64,000 nucleotides of DNA from JBBQUN01 sp963698395 (GTDB lineage Bacteria > Actinomycetota > Acidimicrobiia > Acidimicrobiales > SZUA-35): the NCBI GenBank assembly GCA_963698395.1, contig CAVOQQ010000001.1, positions 248,001 through 312,000 on the forward strand, read 5' to 3'. Positions 16,865 through 24,889 of the stretch are shown piece by piece. The first letter of the stretch is position 1, and each line of letters begins with the position of its first letter. Position numbers and translations under genes: made by a program. Under the pieces are notes generated by a model, which had not been told where the DNA came from, did no database searches, and saw only the letters and a program-made list of their open reading frames with translations.

Positions 16865-18288
16865 ACGACGACCTCATCTTCATCAGCGCAGTGGACGCGC
16901 TCGGGCGCTTTCGCGACGGCTCGCTCAGCCCGGTCGAGCTGCTCGACGCCATGTACGAGCGCGCCGACGAGGTGGAGCTCACCATCAACGCCCTGACGGA
17001 TCGCCGCACCGAGCAGGCCTACGCTGCGGCTCGCGAGTCGGCCGATCGGTGGGCAAAGGGCGGCACGCCTCGTGCGCTCGAAGGTCTGCCCATCGCGGCC
17101 AAGGAGGAGCACCCCATATCGGGTGAGTCATCCACGGGTGGGTCGTTGCTCTTCGAGCACGAGATCGCCGAAGTCAGTCACCCGGTCATCGAACGAGTGC
17201 TCGACGCCGGTGGTGTGCTTCACGTTCGAACCACCACGCCCGAGTTCTGTTGCGCCGGCTTCACACAATCGACGTTGTGGGGTGTCACTCGCAACCCCTG
17301 GAACACCGACATGTCGCCCGGTGGATCCAGCGGTGGTTCGGGCGCCTCGTTGGCGTCGGGCACCTCGGTGCTCGCCACCGGTTCCGACATCGGTGGTTCG
17401 ATCCGGATCCCTGCCTCGGTCAACGGACTCGTCGGCTACAAGCCGCCCTACGGTCGGGTGCCGGCGCTGCCGCCGTTCAACCTCGACACCTACTGTCATG
17501 ACGGGCCGATGGGGCGCAGCGTTGCCGATGTGGCGTTGCTGCAGAACGTGATGGCCGGAGCGCACCCGCTCGACCATGTGAGCCTCCCCAATCCGCCCAC
17601 GTTGCCACTCGAGTACGGCTCGATCGCGGGCCGTCGCATCGCCCTCGCCGTCACCGTGGGCGACGTGCTGCTCGACGATGATGTCGAAGCCAACACCCGA
17701 GCCTTCGCCGACGTCCTTCGCTCTGCGGGCGCCATCGTCGAAGAGGTCACCATCGATCTGCCGAGATCGGTCTGGATGACCGCAGCACTGATCCATTTCG
17801 GCGCCGTCTTCGGTGCCTCGATCATGCACGAGGCGGGGGATCGGGCGGACTTGCTGACCGACTATGCAACCGAGTTCGCTCGGCGCAGCGGCGCGGTGCT
17901 CGCCGAGCACACCTTCTACGAGGGACTCGAGGGCGAGACGGCGGTGCACCTCGCCATCGCCGAGGTGATGCAGTCGGTCGACGCACTGGTCATGCCAACG
18001 GTTGCCTCCTCGGGATGGCTGGCCGGTGAGAGCTATGTCGACAACAAGCTCACCGTCGGTGGGGTCGAGCTCGATGACTACTTCGAGAGCATGCTCACGC
18101 CGCTCTTCAACATCGCCAGTCGCCACCCGGTGCTGAACGTGCCGAGTGGGTTGGCCGGCAACGGTGTGCCCACGGGCGTGCAGATCATCGGCCCCACCTA
18201 CGACGACGTCTCTGTCTTCGAGGTCGGCGCCGCGGTCGAACGCGAGATGGGCGGCTGGTGGGCCGACCCGACCTGGCGGCCGTCGTGA
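16861..18288 (+). CDS. Amidase-signature hydrolase 2
   Basis: 475 aa, same family as its upstream neighbour but clearly diverged. Triad K81 (AAKEEHP), S156 (GGSSGGSGA) and S180 (GSDIGGSIRIPA), spaced as in amidase 1. The GTG at 16861 overlaps the previous stop and is preceded by GGGGAGAACC. Two different amidases in one operon suggest sequential or complementary cleavage of related substrates. A 53-base gap follows before the binding-protein gene. Confidence 0.9.
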   Translation: MNDDLIFISAVDALGRFRDGSLSPVELLDAMYERADEVELTINALTDRRTEQAYAAARESADRWAKGGTPRALEGLPIAAKEEHPISGESSTGGSLLFEHEIAEVSHPVIERVLDAGGVLHVRTTTPEFCCAGFTQSTLWGVTRNPWNTDMSPGGSSGGSGASLASGTSVLATGSDIGGSIRIPASVNGLVGYKPPYGRVPALPPFNLDTYCHDGPMGRSVADVALLQNVMAGAHPLDHVSLPNPPTLPLEYGSIAGRRIALAVTVGDVLLDDDVEANTRAFADVLRSAGAIVEEVTIDLPRSVWMTAALIHFGAVFGASIMHEAGDRADLLTDYATEFARRSGAVLAEHTFYEGLEGETAVHLAIAEVMQSVDALVMPTVASSGWLAGESYVDNKLTVGGVELDDYFESMLTPLFNIASRHPVLNVPSGLAGNGVPTGVQIIGPTYDDVSVFEVGAAVEREMGGWWADPTWRPS

Positions 18289-18341
18289 TCCTCCGTTCGG
18301 TCCGTCTTCGTCAACCTCACCAACACCCAGGGAGCCTTCCG

Positions 18342-20000
18342 ATGTCCACAACCCTCACGCGCCGATCGGCCACCGCCGTCGGGCTGGCGACCGTCATGGC
18401 GCTCTCGGCCTGCGGAAAATCGGCCGAGTCAGGCTCCGACGCCGATGCTTCGGCCTCGACGACGGCCCCAGCGGCGGCCGAGACCGTTCTCACCCCGGCT
18501 CCGACGGCCGAGGCCGACTCGGCGATCTGGGCGGTCTATCGCGAAACCGAGATCCTCGACCCGCTCTACGCGTTCGACTATCCCGACAACGCCCCCATGG
18601 CCATCGCCTGTGAGTCGTTGCTCCGTCAGAATCCCGATCTCACGATCGGTCCGGGTGTCGCGTCGAGTGTGGAGTACACCCAGCCGACGTCACTCGTGAT
18701 CACCCTGCGAGACGACGTCACGTTCTGGGACGGCACACCGATGACGGTGGCCGACGTGATCTTCAGTCTCGAACGTCAGCGCAATCCCGAGTTGGGCGGC
18801 TTCTACGGACAGGTCTTCGTGAACGTGACCGACATCGCCGAGACGGGCGATTCGGAGATCACCATCACCACCACCCAGCAGGACATGCTGCTGCTCGGCG
18901 AGTTGTCGGGACCGGTCGGCGTGGTCACCAAGGCCGAGTTCGTCGAGAACGCCGGTGCGGACTATGGCACGGCGGCGGGTGGGATCATGTGTACCGGTCC
19001 CTTCCAATTCGATTCGTGGAACATCGGTGAGGGCGTCACCTTCACCCGCTACGACGACTACTGGGACACCTCACTGCCTCGGATGCTGAAGAGCATCACC
19101 TTCAAGGGCGTGCCCGACGAGGCGGTCCTCACCTCGGGTCTCCTGACCGGCGAAATCGATGGCGTCTACCCACTGTCGCTGTCGACGCTCGATCAACTTC
19201 GGGAAAGCGATGCCGTCACCGTGAGCGAGGGCGCCGGCTACGGGATCTCGGCCTTCGTCATCTCGGACTTCAGCGGCACGCTCGCCGACAAGCGGGTTCG
19301 CCAGGCGCTGTCGATGGCTCTCGATCGCCAAGGCCTCATCTCGGCGCTGTACAAGGGCGCAGCCGAACCGGCTCGCTCACTCGCCGTTCCTGGAACCTGG
19401 GGCTACGCGAAGGACACCTTCGCCGAGGCATGGGATGCGCTTCCCGATGTCTCGACTGTCGACGTCGAGACGGCAACGGCGCTGGTCGACGAAGCGGGGG
19501 CAACAGGTCAGACACTGCGCATCGGCATGTCGAGCGAGATCGCTTCGCTGGCCATCTCCGCCGGCGAGCTGCAACGTGCCGCCGAGTCGATCGGGCTCGA
19601 AGTCGAACTCGTCTCGGTGTCGGCCGCGAACTACATCAACTTCTTCATCGACGAAGGTGCTCGCGAGTCCGTCGACGGCTTCTTCACCGTGAACTATCCG
19701 GACTTCGCCGACCCACTGGCCATCCTCAGCACGCTGATCGGTCCCGATGGTTCACAGGCCTACAACGGCTTTGCCGACCCGGCAGCGATCGACCTGATGC
19801 AGCGAGCACAGACCACCGCCGACGATGAAGAGCGGGCGGCGCTGGTCATCGAACTGCAGACGATCTCGGTCGACGAGATGCTGTGGATCCCGATCGTTGC
19901 ACCGTCCAACGTGCTCGTCATGAGCAACGACCTCACGGGCGCACCGGCCACGTTCCAGTACATGTTCGGCCCCTGGGCTGCCTACCTGGGCGCTCCCTAG
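18342..20000 (+). CDS. ABC transporter substrate-binding lipoprotein (SBP_bac_5, peptide/nickel type)
   Basis: 552 aa. Lipoprotein signal: RR near residues 7-8, hydrophobic core, lipobox LSAC with lipidated Cys24, then a Ser/Ala/Asp-rich tether. Family 5 body: SVEYTQPTSLVITLRDDVTF, FWDGTPMTVADVIFSLER, LADKRVRQALSMALDRQGLI. It would capture an oligopeptide-like ligand outside the membrane and deliver it to the following permeases. AGGGAG lies 8 bases before the ATG at 18342. The open frame extends upstream to 18258, but that part is not protein-like. Confidence 0.92.
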   Translation: MSTTLTRRSATAVGLATVMALSACGKSAESGSDADASASTTAPAAAETVLTPAPTAEADSAIWAVYRETEILDPLYAFDYPDNAPMAIACESLLRQNPDLTIGPGVASSVEYTQPTSLVITLRDDVTFWDGTPMTVADVIFSLERQRNPELGGFYGQVFVNVTDIAETGDSEITITTTQQDMLLLGELSGPVGVVTKAEFVENAGADYGTAAGGIMCTGPFQFDSWNIGEGVTFTRYDDYWDTSLPRMLKSITFKGVPDEAVLTSGLLTGEIDGVYPLSLSTLDQLRESDAVTVSEGAGYGISAFVISDFSGTLADKRVRQALSMALDRQGLISALYKGAAEPARSLAVPGTWGYAKDTFAEAWDALPDVSTVDVETATALVDEAGATGQTLRIGMSSEIASLAISAGELQRAAESIGLEVELVSVSAANYINFFIDEGARESVDGFFTVNYPDFADPLAILSTLIGPDGSQAYNGFADPAAIDLMQRAQTTADDEERAALVIELQTISVDEMLWIPIVAPSNVLVMSNDLTGAPATFQYMFGPWAAYLGAP

Positions 20001-20017
20001 CGGACCGGCGATCGGAT

Positions 20018-20965
20018 ATGCTGCGCTTCATCGTTCGACGGCTCGGGATGCTGCTGCTCACGCTCTTCGTTGCGAGCATCGCCATCTACGCGTCGATGGA
20101 CCTTGCCCCCGGCAATCCGATCGCCGCCCTGTCCGGAGGGCGGTCACCATCTCCCGAGGCGTTGGCCATCCTCGAGGAGCGTTACCACCTCAACGACCCC
20201 TTCGTCGTGCGTTACGTGCGGTGGCTGGGAGCGGCGCTGCAAGGAGACCTCGGCGTGTCGATACCGCTGCGAGAAGACGTGTCGACACTCATCAGCCAGC
20301 GGATCGGCACCACGGTCACCCTGGTGATCTACGCCTCGTTCCTGATCATCGTGGTCGGTGTCGGTCTGGGTCTGCTGGGTGGACTCAAGCGCGGCGCTGT
20401 CGACAGCGCCGTCATCGTCTTCACGACCATGAGCGCCGCCCTTCCGTCGTTCGTCGCCGCCATCGTGTTGCTCTCGATCTTCGCGGTGCAGCTGGGCTGG
20501 TTCCCGGCACTCGGGGCCGGCGATGGTTTCGTGGACCGTATGTATCACCTCACGCTTCCCGCAGTCGCGCTCGCCTTCTCCTCCATCGCTCTGGTGGCCC
20601 GAATCACCAGAGCGTCGGTGCGTGAGGAGTTGGGGAAGGAGCACGTCCAGACCGCAGTGAGCCGAGGTGTTCCCTACCCGCTCGTGGTTCGCCGCCATGT
20701 CTTGCGGAATGCCGCCATTCCGATCACCACGGTGATTGGTATCACGATGGCCTCACTGTTCGCGGCGTCGGCGATCGTCGAGCGGGCCTTCGCCCTCAAC
20801 GGCATCGGGGCCTACCTCATCCAGGCGGCGCTTTCGAAAGACGTGGCCGTCGTGCAGGGCATCTCGCTCGTCCTGGTCACGATCTTCGTGGTGGTGAACG
20901 CCGTCATCGATGTGCTCTATGCGTTCCTCGACCCCAGGGTCTCGCTGGGCGCCTCCGCCTCATGA
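20018..20965 (+). CDS. ABC transporter permease, DppB-like
   Basis: 315 aa, six predicted membrane helices. Starts MLRFIVRRLGMLLLTLF; carries PGNPIAALSGG in the first periplasmic loop and the EAA-type cytoplasmic loop REELGKEHVQTAVSRGVPYP, then SAIVERAFALNGIGAYLIQA. First of the two membrane subunits of the peptide-type importer. 17 bases after the binding-protein gene. Confidence 0.92.
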   Translation: MLRFIVRRLGMLLLTLFVASIAIYASMDLAPGNPIAALSGGRSPSPEALAILEERYHLNDPFVVRYVRWLGAALQGDLGVSIPLREDVSTLISQRIGTTVTLVIYASFLIIVVGVGLGLLGGLKRGAVDSAVIVFTTMSAALPSFVAAIVLLSIFAVQLGWFPALGAGDGFVDRMYHLTLPAVALAFSSIALVARITRASVREELGKEHVQTAVSRGVPYPLVVRRHVLRNAAIPITTVIGITMASLFAASAIVERAFALNGIGAYLIQAALSKDVAVVQGISLVLVTIFVVVNAVIDVLYAFLDPRVSLGASAS

Positions 20966-20978
20966 CGGCCGCAGCATC

Positions 20979-22862
20979 ATGACGACCGCAGCACCGTCCG
21001 GCCCCCTCGCCGACGATTCGCCCTCCGGCGCGGTCGACCCGCGGGGTCTCCCCGGGCTGCGGGGCACCGGAGTGGTCGGTCACGTGAGCGTCGGCATCGT
21101 CGTGATCGCGTGTGCCATTGCCGTGCTCGGGCCGACGATTGCACCGCACCCGCCCAACGAGGTCAACCTCTCGATGGCGTTCGTCGGCCCGACGCCGGGA
21201 CACCTGCTCGGGTTCGACTCGCAGGGTCGAGACCTCCTGTCACGCCTGCTCGTCGGGGCCCGCACGACCATTCTCGGGCCGACGGTGGTGGTGGCCATCG
21301 GGATGGTCTTCGGCACGTTGCTGGCCATTGCCTCGGCTTGGCGTGGTGGCCGATTCGACGAGTATGTGACGGCTGCCTTGAACGTGCTGTTCGCCTTTCC
21401 TGCCATCGTCCTGGCCATTCTGGCCAGTGTGATCATCGCCCCCGGGTTGCCGGCGGCCACGCTCGCACTGGCCGTGGCCTACACGCCCTACATCGCCCGG
21501 GTCCTGCGAAGCGCCGCACTGCGCGAACGATCGAAGGATTACATCGCGGCGCTCGAGGTACAGGGCTTCGGTGCCTTCACGATCTGTACGCGCCACCTCG
21601 TCAGGAACCTCATGCCGTTGCTGGTCGCCCAGGCAGCCATCTTGTTCGGCTACGCGATGGTCGACCTCGCCGCCATCTCGTTCCTGGGGCTCGGTGTGCA
21701 ACCGCCACAGGCCGATTGGGGCGTGATGGTCGGCGGGGGACAGAGCGGCGTGCTCCAGGGCTATCCCATGGAGTCGTTGGCGTCTGGGCTGTGCATCATC
21801 GTCGCCGTGGTTGCTGTCAATCTTCTCGGTGAGCGACTGACCGATCGCGGCAAACGAGGCCAACCGTTGACCACCGCGGCCTTGCTCAGCGTCGATGACC
21901 TGACCGTTCATCTGCCCGTGGGCGGTGCGGCTCGGCGCGTCCTCAACAGTGTCTCGTTCACCATCGAAGCCGGCGGCGCGCTGGCGCTCGTCGGTGAATC
22001 AGGATCGGGCAAGTCGATGACGGCCCGATCGATCGCCCGCATCCTTCCGCCAGGGGCAACGGTCGATGGCACGGTTCGTTTCGAGGGCACCGACGTTGCC
22101 ACCCGGAATCGGGCAGACATGCGGTCGTTCCGAAGCGATGTTGCCGTGGTCTTTCAAGACGCTCGTGCCCACACCAACCCCGTTCGGTCGATTGGTGACT
22201 TCATGCTCGAGGCGCTGGTCACCAACGAAGGGGTGGCGCCAGGTGAAGCTCGCCGGCGGGCCGTCGGGCTGCTTGACGACGTCGGCATCGACGATGGCGA
22301 GCGGCGTCTTCGCCAATACCCACACGAGCTCTCGGGCGGTTTGCTGCAGCGCGTGATGATCGCCACCGCTCTCTTGACCGAACCAAAGCTCCTGTTGGCC
22401 GATGAACCAACCACGGCGCTCGACGTCACGACGCAAGCCGAGGTCGTCGGTATTCTCGACGAGCTGCGTCAACATCGGGGCATGGCGATGCTGTTCATCA
22501 CGCACGACCTGGAACTGGCCGGTTCGATCTGCGACCGAACGGCGGTCATGTATGCAGGCCAGATCGTCGAGGAACGGACGTCCTCGCGTCTGCACGACGA
22601 TCCGCTCCACCCCTACAGCGCCGGACTGGTCGCGGCGCGACCCCGCATCGACACGGTGGCCGATCGCTTGGCGGCGATTCCGGGCCGCCCGCTCTCGGCC
22701 TTCGAGGTACCGTCGGGCTGTGCCTTCGCCGACCGTTGCCTCCACTTCGAGCCTGCGTGCGCCACGGCGCCCATCCCGCTCGAACCACTCGACGGCGGAC
22801 TCGTGCGATGCCAGCGCTCCACCGAGCTTCGCGGACGATTGAACCAAGATGTCCATGGCTGA
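20979..22862 (+). CDS. Fused ABC permease (DppC-like) and ATPase (DppD-like)
   Basis: 627 aa, two normally separate subunits in one chain. Residues about 1-285 are the DppC permease (six helices; GFDSQGRDLLSRLLVGART; EAA loop ERSKDYIAALEVQGFGAF; DLAAISFLGLGVQPP). The ATPase follows almost without linker: Walker A GESGSGKSMT (about residue 339), signature LSGGLLQRVMIA, Walker B LLLADEPTTALD, and the oligopeptide C-terminal Cys region FADRCLHFEPAC. There is no stop or frame change at the junction. The ATG at 20979 is chosen because an earlier ATG at 20962 is out of frame. Confidence 0.9.
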   Translation: MTTAAPSGPLADDSPSGAVDPRGLPGLRGTGVVGHVSVGIVVIACAIAVLGPTIAPHPPNEVNLSMAFVGPTPGHLLGFDSQGRDLLSRLLVGARTTILGPTVVVAIGMVFGTLLAIASAWRGGRFDEYVTAALNVLFAFPAIVLAILASVIIAPGLPAATLALAVAYTPYIARVLRSAALRERSKDYIAALEVQGFGAFTICTRHLVRNLMPLLVAQAAILFGYAMVDLAAISFLGLGVQPPQADWGVMVGGGQSGVLQGYPMESLASGLCIIVAVVAVNLLGERLTDRGKRGQPLTTAALLSVDDLTVHLPVGGAARRVLNSVSFTIEAGGALALVGESGSGKSMTARSIARILPPGATVDGTVRFEGTDVATRNRADMRSFRSDVAVVFQDARAHTNPVRSIGDFMLEALVTNEGVAPGEARRRAVGLLDDVGIDDGERRLRQYPHELSGGLLQRVMIATALLTEPKLLLADEPTTALDVTTQAEVVGILDELRQHRGMAMLFITHDLELAGSICDRTAVMYAGQIVEERTSSRLHDDPLHPYSAGLVAARPRIDTVADRLAAIPGRPLSAFEVPSGCAFADRCLHFEPACATAPIPLEPLDGGLVRCQRSTELRGRLNQDVHG

Positions 22863-23661
22863 CGAACCGGTGCTCGAGGTGAGCGGCCTGCGAAAGGTCT
22901 TCGACGACTTCGTCGCGGTCGATGACGTCAGCTTTCGACTCGCAAAGGGTTCCTCACTGGCGATCGTCGGTGAGTCCGGCTCGGGCAAGACCACGATCGC
23001 CAAGATGATCGTGGGCCTGCTCACCCCCACGGCAGGCACGATCGAAGTCTGCGGCCATGATCGCTCGACGGCGGCGCGCGATCTGGCCGAGCGCCGTCGT
23101 CGAGGACGAGAGGCCCAGATCGTCTTCCAAGACCCCTACTCGAGCCTCGATCCACGCCAGTCCGGGGCGGCAGCGATCGCCGAGATCATCAAGCTCCACC
23201 ACGGAGGGAGCGAGGAGGAGCGGCGGCCCCGTGTCGCCGAACTCGGGGGACTGGTCGGGCTCGACGAACGACAGCTCGATGCGCTGCCTCGTGCCCTTTC
23301 GGGTGGGCAGCGCCAGCGCGTGGCCATCGCTCGTGCGCTGGCAGCCAAACCCCGCCTCATCATCCTCGACGAGTCGGTTGCCGCACTCGACGTCTCGATC
23401 CAGGCGCAGGTGCTGAATCTCCTCGCCGACATCCGCGAACGAACCGGCGTCTCCTATCTGCTGATCAGTCACGATCTCGCCGTCGTTCGGCAGATCACCG
23501 ACGACGTGGTGGTGATGCTTCGTGGTTCCATCGTCGAAGGCGGCCCGACGGCACAGGTGCTGGACGACCCGCAGCACGAGTACACGAAACGACTTCGAGA
23601 CAGCGTTCCTCGGCCGGGTTGGCGTCCGGTGAGTACGCGTTCACAGCGGGCCTCGTCGTGA
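22849..23661 (+). CDS. ABC transporter ATPase, DppF-like
   Basis: 270 aa. Walker A GESGSGKTTIAKM, Q loop VFQDPYSSLDPRQ, signature LSGGQRQRVAIARAL, Walker B LIILDESVAALDVS, switch HDLAVV. Second nucleotide-binding subunit, pairing with the ATPase half of the fused protein. Starts 14 bases inside the preceding gene (ATG at 22849 or 22855). The C-terminal oligopeptide tail is short. Confidence 0.92.
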   Translation: MSMADEPVLEVSGLRKVFDDFVAVDDVSFRLAKGSSLAIVGESGSGKTTIAKMIVGLLTPTAGTIEVCGHDRSTAARDLAERRRRGREAQIVFQDPYSSLDPRQSGAAAIAEIIKLHHGGSEEERRPRVAELGGLVGLDERQLDALPRALSGGQRQRVAIARALAAKPRLIILDESVAALDVSIQAQVLNLLADIRERTGVSYLLISHDLAVVRQITDDVVVMLRGSIVEGGPTAQVLDDPQHEYTKRLRDSVPRPGWRPVSTRSQRASS

Positions 23662-24869
23662 GGTGGACCGGGCTCGAGGACCTGCCGGTCGACGGGGCCT
23701 TGGCCGCCCTCGGCTACGGCCCGACCACGTGGGACCAACCGCAGTTCCTCGTCCGAGGACAGATCGGCTCGCATGAGCGAATGCCGACCGCGGTGCTCGA
23801 ACCGGTCACGCCCCCGCTCGACCTACCTGCCGGTCGGCCTCTCGCTCTCGACGCGCTCGAGTTCGAGGATTCCCTCACGGGTCGAGCGATCTCCTTCGAC
23901 ACGCTGGCGCAGCGGCGATTGTTCGCCGACGGCCTCCTCGTGTGTCATCGCGGACAGCTTCGCTTCGAGCGCTACTACAACGGTCTCGTCGACAGCGATC
24001 GCCACCTGTTGCATTCGGTGTCGAAGACACTCACCACGATGATGATCGGCATCGCCGTTCACGAGGGTCGACTCGACCCCGGCGAGCCGATGCAGACCTA
24101 CCTGCCTGCGCTGGTCTCTCCGGCATGGAACGGCGTGACCCTTCAGCACGTGCTCGACATGGCGACCGGCATCGCCACCGATGAACACTACGAAGACCCC
24201 GACTCGATGTACTGGAAGTACGCCGAGCAGGTTGGGTACTACGAGCGTGCGGGCGCGTCGCAGGGCGCGCTGTCCTTCGTGCTCGAGTATCTCGACGAGA
24301 CGAGCACCGCTCCCGGACACGTTTTCGACTACGCGTCCTATCTCACCAACCTCCTGCCGATGTGCCTCGAGGCGGTCTACGGGCGGCCGGCAGTGGAGCT
24401 CTACGAAGAGGCCCTGTTCCGGCGCATCGGGCCCGAACACGAAGCGACGCTCAACTGCGATCCCGATCGGTCGCCGATCACCGAAGGCCAGTTGAGCCTC
24501 AGCCTGAGGGACATGGCTCGATGGGCGCTGCTGTTCCTGAATGAAGGCCGCAATCTGCAGGGTGACGAGGTGGTTCCGGCAGCGTGGGTTCGCGAGTCGC
24601 TCGCTGCGTCACCCGAACGTCGAGCGGCCTTCGCCCGAAGCGAGTACGGCGAGCTGTTCGCGAACGGTGAGTATCACAACCAGTTGTGGCTCCCTGATCC
24701 GGAGGCAGGCCGAGCGGCGATGCTCGGCATCCACGGTCAGTTTGCGTACCTCGACCTCCATCACGAACTCCTCGTCGTCGGTGTCTCGTCGTATCCGCAG
24801 CAGGTCGACACGCTGATGACGGTGGCGATGGAACAGCTTTGGGACGCGGTGACCAATGCACTCGACTGA
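23658..24869 (+). CDS. Beta-lactamase-fold serine hydrolase (esterase/6-aminohexanoate-oligomer-hydrolase-like)
   Basis: 403 aa from the GTG at 23658 (GTGA overlap with the ATPase). Class C/EstB fold: S120-V-S-K123 in LHSVSKTLTTMM, second-block Tyr in FDYASYL, third block GIHGQFAY. The stretch LQHVLDMATGIATDEHYEDP resembles the nylon-oligomer hydrolase NylB group. No signal peptide, so it acts in the cytoplasm, after uptake by the operon's ABC importer. With two amidase-signature enzymes this gives three amide/ester hydrolases behind one transporter. Esterase activity is equally possible. Confidence 0.85.
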   Translation: MRWTGLEDLPVDGALAALGYGPTTWDQPQFLVRGQIGSHERMPTAVLEPVTPPLDLPAGRPLALDALEFEDSLTGRAISFDTLAQRRLFADGLLVCHRGQLRFERYYNGLVDSDRHLLHSVSKTLTTMMIGIAVHEGRLDPGEPMQTYLPALVSPAWNGVTLQHVLDMATGIATDEHYEDPDSMYWKYAEQVGYYERAGASQGALSFVLEYLDETSTAPGHVFDYASYLTNLLPMCLEAVYGRPAVELYEEALFRRIGPEHEATLNCDPDRSPITEGQLSLSLRDMARWALLFLNEGRNLQGDEVVPAAWVRESLAASPERRAAFARSEYGELFANGEYHNQLWLPDPEAGRAAMLGIHGQFAYLDLHHELLVVGVSSYPQQVDTLMTVAMEQLWDAVTNALD

Positions 24870-24889
24870 TCGTTCGACACCGATCCGAT

